Positions 8,819 to 16,275 of a stretch of DNA of 64,000 nucleotides are shown one piece after another; the stretch's first letter is position 1, and the number at the start of each line of letters is the position of its first letter. Below the pieces are notes generated by a model, which had not been told where the DNA came from, ran no database searches, and saw only the letters and a list, made by a program, of their open reading frames with translations. The position numbers and the translations under genes were made by a program. Source of the DNA: Kapaibacterium sp038202665 (lineage in GTDB: Bacteria > Bacteroidota > Ignavibacteria > Kapaibacteriales > Kapaibacteriaceae); contig JBBRES010000001.1 of NCBI GenBank assembly GCA_038202665.1, forward strand, positions 1 through 64,000. The letters run 5' to 3'.

Positions 8819-9679
8819 ATGGCCATTTATGAATTGAATCCCGACGCAGTGAATGTACTGCTCATTGGTGAAGCCGATCTTGTTATCGAATTCGCCCAGG
8901 TGCTCACATCACGCAACATCCCGTTTTCTATCCTGCCTCTTATGGACGAGATCGATGAGCTCGATATGGAGTTCCCGGATATGGACCTCGACAGTGAGGC
9001 ATTGAGTATCGATGCCGACCAGTTTGGAGTGTTCACATCCAAAGTGATGGAAGATCTCCGTGCTCAACCGGGTGCCTTCACGCACATTGTAGACCTTTCG
9101 TTTGTGAACCCTTTCGACAGAAAGATTACACTCGAGATTGCAAGCTCTGTGAACCCTCGTGCCACGGTCCTTGCCTCTACGCTCACAAGTACTGCAACGG
9201 AGCTCGGTCTTATCTCGAACACTCCGTTGCGCATTGTCGGCATTGGCATTGTTCCTTCGTTGATGTCAACCACGTCCCTCATGGAATATGCTCCGGGCCT
9301 CAACACTACAGCCGATCACATTGCACGCGCACATTCGTTCCTGCAAACGCTTGGCTACACGCCCGAGCGTGTTGAAGACCGCGTGGCGCTTGTGCACATG
9401 CGCATCCTTGCCACCCTCATCAACGAGGCTGCCTTTGCAGTGATGGAGGGTGTTGCCACTCCTGCAGATATCGACCAAGCCATGAAGCTCGGTACGAACT
9501 ATCCAAAGGGGCTGCTGGAATGGGCGGACGAGATCGGCATCCCGATCGTCACGCTCGTCCTTGAATCTCTCTATCGCGAATACCAACAAGAACGCTACCG
9601 TCCGTGTGTGCTCCTCAAGCAATACATGAGGGCAGGCTGGAATGGGAAGGCGGCAGGGAGAGGATTCTACACGTATTGA
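8819..9679 (+). CDS. 3-hydroxyacyl-CoA dehydrogenase-like protein, degenerate
   Basis: The 286-residue protein resembles 3-hydroxyacyl-CoA dehydrogenases of the PaaH/Hbd type. The C-terminal domain is recognisable: LATLINEAAFAVMEGVA, then the TNYPKGLLEWADEIG segment and a GRGFYTY end. The N-terminal Rossmann half is altered: the expected GxGxxG loop is replaced by LLIGEADLVIEF. The catalytic His of the HFFNP motif is also missing, since the equivalent position reads IGIVPSLMSTTSLMEY. It may be a non-catalytic relative or may use another mechanism. It has a near-leaderless promoter and is followed by the HAD phosphatase. Confidence 0.75.
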   Translation: MAIYELNPDAVNVLLIGEADLVIEFAQVLTSRNIPFSILPLMDEIDELDMEFPDMDLDSEALSIDADQFGVFTSKVMEDLRAQPGAFTHIVDLSFVNPFDRKITLEIASSVNPRATVLASTLTSTATELGLISNTPLRIVGIGIVPSLMSTTSLMEYAPGLNTTADHIARAHSFLQTLGYTPERVEDRVALVHMRILATLINEAAFAVMEGVATPADIDQAMKLGTNYPKGLLEWADEIGIPIVTLVLESLYREYQQERYRPCVLLKQYMRAGWNGKAAGRGFYTY

Positions 9680-9681
9680 GT

Positions 9682-10383
9682 GTGCGCGTCTACATCGACT
9701 TCGATAACACAATCTCTGTAGGAGATGCCGGAGACGAACTCATTCGCGCGTTTGGTTCGTTTGAGCCGCTGCATACGGAGCTTCAACAGGGCGCCATTTC
9801 TGTCGCCGAGTACTATCGTCGCGCGGCCTCTACGTTTCGGTCAGCCACAACACCAGAAGCAATTCGAGAGTGGACGTTGAGCGTCGACATTGACCCTTCG
9901 TTCGTCAAACTCGTTGCCTGGTGCACCAGCGAACAGATTCCAATAACCGTTGTGAGTGATGGGTTCGATGTGTACATCGCTCCGCTCATGCAACGCGTTG
10001 GACTTTCTACGGTACCTGTGTACTGCAATCGCCTCGTCTACACAGATGGCGGATTTGTCCCCGAGTTTCCTGGTGCGTCCGAGTCGTGCTCATGTTTTTG
10101 CGCATCATGCAAACGCAACACTCTGTTGCGACATGCTGCAGAGGATGATGTAATCGTTTACATCGGCGATGGTATGAGTGATACGTGTGCGGCCGAACAT
10201 GCCGACGTGGTGTTTGCAAAGAGTACGCTTGCGGCGTACTGCACTGCGCACGGCATTCCGCATCATCACTTCAAAACCTTGCACGATGTGGTGTATATCC
10301 TTCAAACAATTGCAACCAAGAATGGATTTCGGAGTCGCAGGCAAGCGCAGCTTGCTCGGAAGCGAGCGTATGAGAGAGAGTAG
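9682..10383 (+). CDS. HAD-IB family phosphatase, MtnX-like
   Basis: About 233 residues. HAD motif I is DFDNT immediately after the start, motif II is VVSDGFD, and motif III/IV is YIGDGMSD. This is the arrangement of MtnX-like and phosphoserine phosphatase-like HAD-IB enzymes. A Cys cluster CSCFCASC sits between motifs II and IV and may bind a metal. The GTG at 9682 puts DFDNT at residue 5, as in relatives; an alternative TTG at 9676 would overlap the upstream stop as TTGA. The substrate (a methionine-salvage or other phosphate ester) cannot be told. A heptad repeat array begins 4 nt after the stop. Confidence 0.8.
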   Translation: MRVYIDFDNTISVGDAGDELIRAFGSFEPLHTELQQGAISVAEYYRRAASTFRSATTPEAIREWTLSVDIDPSFVKLVAWCTSEQIPITVVSDGFDVYIAPLMQRVGLSTVPVYCNRLVYTDGGFVPEFPGASESCSCFCASCKRNTLLRHAAEDDVIVYIGDGMSDTCAAEHADVVFAKSTLAAYCTAHGIPHHHFKTLHDVVYILQTIATKNGFRSRRQAQLARKRAYERE

Positions 10384-10387
10384 ATGC

Positions 10388-10686
10388 AAGTGAGAAGTTC
10401 GTAAAGTGAGAAGTGACAAGTGAGAAGTGAGAAGTGAGAAGTCAAGTGAGAAGTGAAAAGTGACGAGTGACAAGTCAAGTGAGAAGTGACAAGTCTAGTG
10501 AGAAGTGACAAGTCAAGTGAGAAGTGACAAGTGAGAAGTGACAAGTGAGAAGTGAGAAGTGAGAAGTGACAAGTGAGAAGTGACAAGTGAGAAGTGAGAA
10601 GTGGAACGTGACAGGCTGCCGGGAGGCTGCCGGGAGGCTGCCGGGAGGCTGCCGGGAAGCTGCCGGGAAAGTGAGAAGTGACGAGA
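10388..10686 (+). repeat. Composite tandem array A (heptads plus 11-bp GC block)
   Basis: This fills most of the 429-bp gap between 10383 and 10813. About 210 bp are heptads of the forms GTGAGAA, GTGACAA and GTGACGA, interrupted by GTCAA links and one TTCGTAAA link. A junction GGAACGTGACAG follows, then five copies of GGCTGCCGGGA (10614-10668) and a last GTGAGAAGTGACGAG. The remaining bases to 10812 hold no recognised element except a TAGGA ribosome-site candidate. Related arrays occur at 11850, 40873, 44792 and 45549. Confidence 0.95.
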
Positions 10687-10812
10687 GGTGCGTGGGAGTG
10701 TAGATGCAGGCGCCAATAGGCGTATGCGAGTTTGGCTCCGTTAAACCGACCGTAGGGGCATGAACACAAAGGCCGGCTACACGCATTCATTTCACTTTGG
10801 TAGGATATCATC

Positions 10813-11664
10813 ATGACACGAACCATGCAGTTCGCCACCGTCCTTCTTCTGGTTGGCTTCGTCATGCCACTGAGCGCACAACAACCATCGGCTGAACAGA
10901 AGGCAGCGGGAAAAGAGCTCCGCACATCAATGCGCTCTTGGTTTCAGACGTCGGTCTATCCGACGCTTACTTCATGGAAGCGCACGTACGATGCGTCCCT
11001 ATCGGCAGAAGACCTGACAACACTCAATGCGTTGCGTGTAGAAGCGGCTCGACTGAAGGGCACGATGAAGAGTGCTTCGAAGGACGAGCGCCATGCCGCC
11101 ATGAAGTCGATTGTTGAGCGCGCAAAACCGATTGCCAAGCGTTCTAAGGATGCGCTCACATCGACGTTCACTAATGGCAAGCAACAGATAGACACATGGC
11201 GCTCAGAAGGAAAGGCCATCGTCGATCAGTGGCACGCTAAGTACCCCGACGCGAAAGCTCACATGGGCATGCATCACATGAAGGGAATTCTTCAAGACGG
11301 CGACGGCAGCGAGCACAAGATGAAGCGCGCAGCAATTCGATTCATGCTATGGGACGGTACTCTTCCAAGTGACGACAAAGCTGAAGCCCAGTTCCCCGGC
11401 ACTTATGATGATGATGCCATGACACTCTCACCAGCCCCAACAGAGCACATGACCACTGTCCGCGTCGATGGTTTGCAGGACGGTCCCGCAACGATTGATG
11501 TGTTTGACATGAATGGGACACTTGTTAAGAGCATTCCCACGACTGTCACAGGTGGAGCAATTGAGCAGCAAATCGACGTGAGCTCCCTCAACGCTGGCAC
11601 GTACATGGCAAGCGTCAACTCACAACGAGGTAGACGCACCACCCAACTCGTCGTACATCGCTAA
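10813..11664 (+). CDS. Hypothetical secreted protein with T9SS sorting domain
   Basis: A 283-residue protein with a Sec signal peptide (cleavage after LSAQ near residue 23). A long charged helical region (residues 25-190) is rich in Lys, Ala and Glu, with a His/Met-rich stretch (MGMHHMKG). The last 70 residues match a T9SS type A tail (TIDVFDMNGTLVKS through LNAGTYMASV). The function of the helical part is unknown; a periplasmic Spy/CpxP-like helical chaperone fold is only a guess. The gene is followed by a good terminator and is flanked on both sides by inverted composite repeat arrays. Confidence 0.75.
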   Translation: MTRTMQFATVLLLVGFVMPLSAQQPSAEQKAAGKELRTSMRSWFQTSVYPTLTSWKRTYDASLSAEDLTTLNALRVEAARLKGTMKSASKDERHAAMKSIVERAKPIAKRSKDALTSTFTNGKQQIDTWRSEGKAIVDQWHAKYPDAKAHMGMHHMKGILQDGDGSEHKMKRAAIRFMLWDGTLPSDDKAEAQFPGTYDDDAMTLSPAPTEHMTTVRVDGLQDGPATIDVFDMNGTLVKSIPTTVTGGAIEQQIDVSSLNAGTYMASVNSQRGRRTTQLVVHR

Positions 11665-11729
11665 TTCTTCTGGCCCGCACGACACCCAACGTACATCGCT
11701 CCGTCTCCCAACCCGCACTACATACGAAG

Positions 11730-11765
11730 CCCGCTCTTGCCCTCGCAGAGCGGGTTTTTCTTTTG
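11730..11765 (+). terminator. Intrinsic terminator after the T9SS protein gene
   Basis: A perfect 8-bp stem CCCGCTCT / AGAGCGGG with a 9-nt loop is followed by TTTTTCTTTT. It lies 65 bp after the stop codon at 11664 and should end that transcript before the next promoter. Confidence 0.85.
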
Positions 11766-11781
11766 TGTTTTCATTTGTGTG

Positions 11782-11811
11782 TTGCAACACACTTTACATT
11801 CCGTATCTTCG
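11782..11811 (+). promoter_or_regulatory. Promoter TTG-N19-TATCTTCG reading into repeat array B
   Basis: A TTG at 11782-11784 is separated by exactly 19 bp from TATCTTCG at 11804-11811, matching the Bacteroidota -33/-7 layout. Transcription would start near 11815 and pass through about 370 nt of repeat array before the FMN reductase ATG at 12184, so the array would form its 5' leader. Confidence 0.6.
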
Positions 11812-11849
11812 TCCTACACTTTTCACTTATAACTCGTCACTCGTGACTT

Positions 11850-12180
11850 TCCCGGCAGCTTCCCGGCAGCCTCCCGGCAGACGGTCACATTTCACTTCTC
11901 ACTTCTCACTTGACTTCTCACTCGTCACTTCTCACTTCTCACTTGACTTCTCACTCGTCACTTCTCACTTCTCACTTGACTTCTCACTTCTCACTTGACT
12001 TCTCACTTGACTTCTCACTCGTCACTTCTCACTTCTCACTTGACTTCTCACTTCTCACTTGACTTCTCACTCGTCACTTCTCACTTCTCACTTGACTCGT
12101 CACTTCTCACTTGACTTCTCACTTCTCACTTGTCACTTGTCACTTTACGAACTTCTCACTTTACGAACTTCTCACTTTCA
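11850..12180 (-). repeat. Composite tandem array B, inverted relative to array A
   Basis: On the minus strand this is the same composite as array A. Read on the plus strand it begins with three TCCCGGCAGCY units (11850-11880), then the junction ACGGTCACATTTCACTTC, then about 280 bp of TTCTCAC, TTGTCAC and TCGTCAC heptads with TTGAC links and two TTTACGAA links at the right end. It stops 4 nt before the ATG of the FMN reductase. With the terminator and promoter just upstream it accounts for the 519-bp gap. Confidence 0.95.
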
Positions 12181-12183
12181 ACT

Positions 12184-12747
12184 ATGACTTCTCTCCTCGC
12201 CATCTCCGGCTCTCTTCGAGCGAACTCCTTCAACACGAATCTTCTACGGTCGACGCAAGCGCTTGTGCCGGACGGAGTAACGGTAGAACTCGCGGATCTT
12301 GCAGACATTCCGATGTTCAACCAAGACCTAGAGGCAAACGGAATCCCTGCCGCCGTTCAAACCCTCAAAGACCGCATCGCTGCTGCTGACGGCGTGATTT
12401 TTGCGACACCAGAGTATACCAGAAGCATTCCGGGTGTACTCAAAAATGCGTTGGATTGGGTATCGCGCGGACCCGTCCGTCCGCTATCTGGCAAACCCGT
12501 GATCGCCGTAAGCGCAAGTGGCAGCCCCTTTGGTGGCATACGAGCACTCACGGAACTCCGTCAGCTCCTCACCCACCTTGGGGCGAACGTCACCCATAGT
12601 CCCGAAGTTGCCGTTGGCCAAGCGAACACAAAATTCGATGAACTAGGTGTGTTCACGGACGAAGCGGGTATACGCTTTTATACCACCCTTCTCGGTAATC
12701 TTCTGATCAAAATCGAACTTGAAAGACGCATGAAAGAACTTGTGTAA
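12184..12747 (+). CDS. NADPH-dependent FMN reductase (ChrR/azoreductase-like)
   Basis: A 187-residue flavodoxin-fold protein: LLAISGSLRANSFN binds the FMN phosphate, ATPEYTRSIPGVLKNALDWVSR is the conserved flavin/dimer loop, and SASGSPFGG follows. This is the NADPH_FMN_red family (ChrR, SsuE, quinone reductases), cytoplasmic, reducing flavin, quinones or chromate. The ATG at 12184 is chosen because earlier in-frame starts lie in the repeat array. The stop codon is the first element of a 39-bp tandem array that leads to the pirin gene. Confidence 0.9.
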   Translation: MTSLLAISGSLRANSFNTNLLRSTQALVPDGVTVELADLADIPMFNQDLEANGIPAAVQTLKDRIAAADGVIFATPEYTRSIPGVLKNALDWVSRGPVRPLSGKPVIAVSASGSPFGGIRALTELRQLLTHLGANVTHSPEVAVGQANTKFDELGVFTDEAGIRFYTTLLGNLLIKIELERRMKELV

Positions 12748-12896
12748 GGAACCAGTACAAGGAACCCGTCTTGCGAACTTGTGTAAGGAACCAGTGCAAG
12801 GAATCTGTCTTGCGAACTTGTGTAAGGAACCTGTCTAGGGAACGCGTGTAAGGAACCAGTGTAAGGAATCTGTCTTGCGAACTTGTGTAAGGAACA
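12736..12896 (+). repeat. 39-bp tandem array carrying stop codon and ribosome site
   Basis: Units begin GTGTAAGGAACC and end TGCGAACTT: 12742-12780, 12781-12819, a shortened 26-bp unit 12820-12845, 12846-12884, and a partial 12885-12896. The first GAACTTGTGTAA is the end of the FMN reductase gene itself (Glu-Leu-Val-stop). The last AAGGAACA is the only ribosome-site-like sequence in front of the pirin ATG at 12897. The array looks like local duplication of the gene end. Confidence 0.95.
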
Positions 12897-13610
12897 ATGA
12901 TGACATCACACCTCTTCACGTCCGACTCTCGAGGATACAACGACCTCGGATGGCTTCGCTCATATCACACCTTTTCCTTCGGACAGTACTTCGATCCGGA
13001 GCGTGTGCATTTTGGAGCGCTGCGAGTCTTCAACGACGATACGGTTATCGGCGGACGTGGCTTTGGCACACATCCGCATGACAACATGGAGATCATTTCG
13101 ATTCCGCTCGAAGGCGTGCTTATGCACCGAGACAGCATGGGCCATGAGCAAGGACTCGTACCAGGAAATGTGCAAGTGATGAGTGCGGGAACCGGACTCA
13201 CACATTCTGAATTCAACGGATCTGCAGATGCAGACTTGAAGTTTCTTCAGATCTGGGTGATCCCGAACGTACGCGACGTGGAACCTCGGTACGACGAAGT
13301 ACACCTAACCGAAGCCGATGGGCACGAAGCATTTCACACGGTGGTAGGGCCGCAGGGTGCGGACTTTCCACTCTTCATTCATCAAGATGCCTACTTGAGT
13401 ATTGTGCGGCTCGACGCAGGATCAACGGCAACGTATGCGTTGCGCGACGAGAAGAATGGCACGTTTACATTTGTCATCGACGGTGATGTTTCTGCGAATG
13501 GCATCGCGCTTGCTCGACGTGATGCTGTTGGTATCACCGATGTTGCAACGGTTGATGTTGTTGCAAGTACGGCCTCCACCGTCATCACGATCGAGATACC
13601 AATGCTCTGA
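12897..13610 (+). CDS. Pirin family protein (YhhW/quercetin 2,3-dioxygenase-like)
   Basis: A 237-residue bicupin. The N-terminal cupin shows the metal ligands in GTHPHDNMEIISI (two His) and THSEFNGS (His, Glu), spaced as in pirins. The C-terminal half is the less conserved second cupin, ending in IEIPML. Bacterial YhhW-type pirins bind Fe or Zn and some show quercetinase activity; the physiological role is usually redox or stress related. It is probably co-transcribed with the FMN reductase. Its 3' end overlaps the convergent ATPase gene by 26 bp. Confidence 0.9.
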   Translation: MMTSHLFTSDSRGYNDLGWLRSYHTFSFGQYFDPERVHFGALRVFNDDTVIGGRGFGTHPHDNMEIISIPLEGVLMHRDSMGHEQGLVPGNVQVMSAGTGLTHSEFNGSADADLKFLQIWVIPNVRDVEPRYDEVHLTEADGHEAFHTVVGPQGADFPLFIHQDAYLSIVRLDAGSTATYALRDEKNGTFTFVIDGDVSANGIALARRDAVGITDVATVDVVASTASTVITIEIPML

Positions 13611-16275
13611 TCTTTTTTTCGATGGTGATCAGCACAATCACAACAATTCCAGACGCCATCACAAAGGCCCACTCGGTCCAACCGAGTGGAGCCGTGTGGA
13701 ACCACGCCTGCATGAACGGTGCATACGTATAGAGCAACTGCAGCGCCATCATGAGCACCGCTGCTCCCCATACATACATGTTGCTAAAGTAGCCTACGGT
13801 GTGCACTGGCTCTACGAGCGTCCTGCACGAAAACACGTACAACGTACTCATCACCACAAATGCATTCGAAGAAGCAGTGCGAGCTAACGCAAGCGTTTCT
13901 CCTTGAGCGAGTTCGAACAGGAAAATCGAGAACGAGCCGCACAACAGCAACAGCCCTACGAAAATCGTTCTGAATAACAGTGCACTCGAGAGCAAAGGCT
14001 CCCCACGTCCACGTGGCTTCTTCCGCATGGCATTGGGTTGCAACGGCTCAAAGGCAAGCGGCAGTCCTAAGATTACGGCGGTGGTCATATTGATCCACAG
14101 AATCTGCACGGGAAGAATTGGCAGCGCTACGTCAACGGCAATGGCAGCAACGATCACGAGGCCTTCGCCAATATTCGTAGGGATGGTCCAGACGATGAAC
14201 TTCAAAAGATTGTCGAAGACAGTTCTGCCTTCTTCGACAGCGTGAACGATGGTGATGAAGTTGTCGTCCGTAAGAACCATTGCGGCCGCGTCTTTCGCAA
14301 CATCCGTTCCACTCTTCCCCATGGCAATACCAATGTCTGCCTTGCGAAGCGCAGGCGCATCGTTCACGCCATCGCCTGTCATGGCAACAACATGACCGTC
14401 TGCCTGGAGTGATTCTACAAGTCGGAGCTTTTGTTCGGGCGTGACGCGCGCGAACACAGCCACTTCGCGAGCAGCAGTTGCGAATTCCTCTGCACTCATG
14501 GATCCGAGTTGCGTGCCCGTAAGAGCCACGAGTGTATCTCCGTCTCGCTTGCCGTGCAGTCCTAGTTGTCGTGCGATTGTCGCTGCCGTTACGGCATGAT
14601 CTCCCGTAATCATTTTCACGGCTATGCCAGCTTGTAAACATTCTGCAATGGCAGCCTTTGCCTCTTCGCGAGGCGGATCAACCATAGCAACGAGTCCCAA
14701 AAACGTCATACCATCGGCGATCATTGAGATATCCATTGAAGACTGTCGTGAACTCATGCGCTTCTCTGCAAAGGCCAGCACGCGCAGACCGCCACCACTA
14801 AGAGCAAGCACCGTATCCATCACAACATCACGGTTCACATCAGAAGTGCACCGAGAAAGAACCGCCTCCACGCTGCCCTTCATGGCTACATACGAGCCCC
14901 CTTCTTCGTCGTGCAACGTTGCCATACATTGATTCTCCGATGAGAACGGGATTGCATCGATGTAAGGCCGATCTCGCAGTTCACTCTCGCGCGACATCGA
15001 ACACTTCATACCGAGCACGATCAACGCCGACTCTGTTGGATCTCCGATTGCCACCCACTCACCATCCACATTGCGCACGTCACTGGTGTTGCAAAGAATG
15101 GCGCTTCGAATCAATGCGCGTAGATCTTCATGTGGTTCCATCACTTCGCCGCGAGCATCCACGATACTGCCTTCGGGCAAATACCCTGTTCCGCTAACTG
15201 CAAGCACTTCGTCGCCCGAGAACACATTCACCACTGTCATTTGATTTTGCGTGAGAGTCCCAGTTTTATCACTACAAATCACCGTAGTGCTACCAAGTGT
15301 TTCGACGGCGGGGAGTCTTCGGATGATTGCTCTTCGCTTTGCCATACGACCAACACCAATGGCAAGAATAATCGTGACCGCTGCCGGGAGTCCCTCGGGA
15401 ATGGCTCCTACACTAAGCGCCACGGCGGCCAAGACCATGTCGACGATCTTCTCGCCACGCATCAGCCCCACAGCCATGGTGACAGCGGCAAGACCAAGGA
15501 TGCCTATCAACAGTCGCTTGCTGAAATGCTCAATGGTCTGCGTGAGTGGTGTTGTGAGCGACACAGTATTCGCGAGTAACACAGAGATCGTTCCCACTTC
15601 TGTGTGCGAGCCGGTTGCAACAACAACGCCAACAGCCGTTCCAGCAACGCAGATCGTAGCAGCGTATGCCATGTTCGTTCTATCTGCTAGCACTGCTTCC
15701 GGCGCAATCGATCCTGTTGCTTTTTCCACGGCCACACTTTCGCCTGTAAGTGCAGCTTCTGCAATCCTACATTCGTGAACACGAAGCAAGCGAAGATCAG
15801 CTGGGATTTTGTCTCCAGAATCGATTTCAACAATATCACCCGGCACGAGTTCGGTGCTGGCAATCATTGTTCGCAGTCCACCTCGAATCACAGTACACTC
15901 CGTACCAATGCTCGTCGAAAGTGCAGTGAGAGCCTGCACGGCCTTGCCCTCTTGCACAAAGCCAATGATGGCATTGAGCAAGACCACGCCAATAATGACT
16001 CCAGCATCGGTTACGCCACCAAGTGCGGCAGAAACGCCGCCGCTGATAAGCAGAATGATGATCAGTGGATTATTGAATTGCTGGAGAAAGCGAAGGATGG
16101 AAGAAGGTGGCGGGGCGTGCGGCAGGACATTGGCGCCATAGGTCGATCGACGACGTTCCACTTCGTCTGTCGTGAGTCCACAAGCGGGTTGTACGCCGAG
16201 CTCCTTGGCGACCTCGTCTACTGAACGTGCATGCCACACGGTGGGTTGCTTCTTTGAATGGTCATCGTTGTTCAC
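13585..16275 (-). CDS. P-type cation-transporting ATPase (type II, CtpF/PacL-like)
   Basis: An 896-residue pump with all P-type landmarks: ALTGESV, PEGLP in helix 4, the phosphorylation site CSDKTGTLTQ, MITGDH, and GDGVNDAPALRKADIGIAMG. The helix 6 region reads ILWINMTTAVILGLPLAFE, without the Asp of true SERCA-type Ca2+ pumps; this matches the CtpF-like branch, so the ion is uncertain. The GTG start at 16275 overlaps the stop of the ammonia-lyase gene (GTGA). It is the last gene of a four-gene operon. Confidence 0.92.
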   Translation of the reverse strand: MNNDDHSKKQPTVWHARSVDEVAKELGVQPACGLTTDEVERRRSTYGANVLPHAPPPSSILRFLQQFNNPLIIILLISGGVSAALGGVTDAGVIIGVVLLNAIIGFVQEGKAVQALTALSTSIGTECTVIRGGLRTMIASTELVPGDIVEIDSGDKIPADLRLLRVHECRIAEAALTGESVAVEKATGSIAPEAVLADRTNMAYAATICVAGTAVGVVVATGSHTEVGTISVLLANTVSLTTPLTQTIEHFSKRLLIGILGLAAVTMAVGLMRGEKIVDMVLAAVALSVGAIPEGLPAAVTIILAIGVGRMAKRRAIIRRLPAVETLGSTTVICSDKTGTLTQNQMTVVNVFSGDEVLAVSGTGYLPEGSIVDARGEVMEPHEDLRALIRSAILCNTSDVRNVDGEWVAIGDPTESALIVLGMKCSMSRESELRDRPYIDAIPFSSENQCMATLHDEEGGSYVAMKGSVEAVLSRCTSDVNRDVVMDTVLALSGGGLRVLAFAEKRMSSRQSSMDISMIADGMTFLGLVAMVDPPREEAKAAIAECLQAGIAVKMITGDHAVTAATIARQLGLHGKRDGDTLVALTGTQLGSMSAEEFATAAREVAVFARVTPEQKLRLVESLQADGHVVAMTGDGVNDAPALRKADIGIAMGKSGTDVAKDAAAMVLTDDNFITIVHAVEEGRTVFDNLLKFIVWTIPTNIGEGLVIVAAIAVDVALPILPVQILWINMTTAVILGLPLAFEPLQPNAMRKKPRGRGEPLLSSALLFRTIFVGLLLLCGSFSIFLFELAQGETLALARTASSNAFVVMSTLYVFSCRTLVEPVHTVGYFSNMYVWGAAVLMMALQLLYTYAPFMQAWFHTAPLGWTEWAFVMASGIVVIVLITIEKKIRALVSRS

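Noticed and set aside
10302..10925. Minus-strand ORFs of up to 207 residues across array A (Ser-His-Phe-Ser-Leu repeats)
   Set aside because: They are translations of the heptad repeat, which has few stops on that strand; no start signal or conserved sequence.
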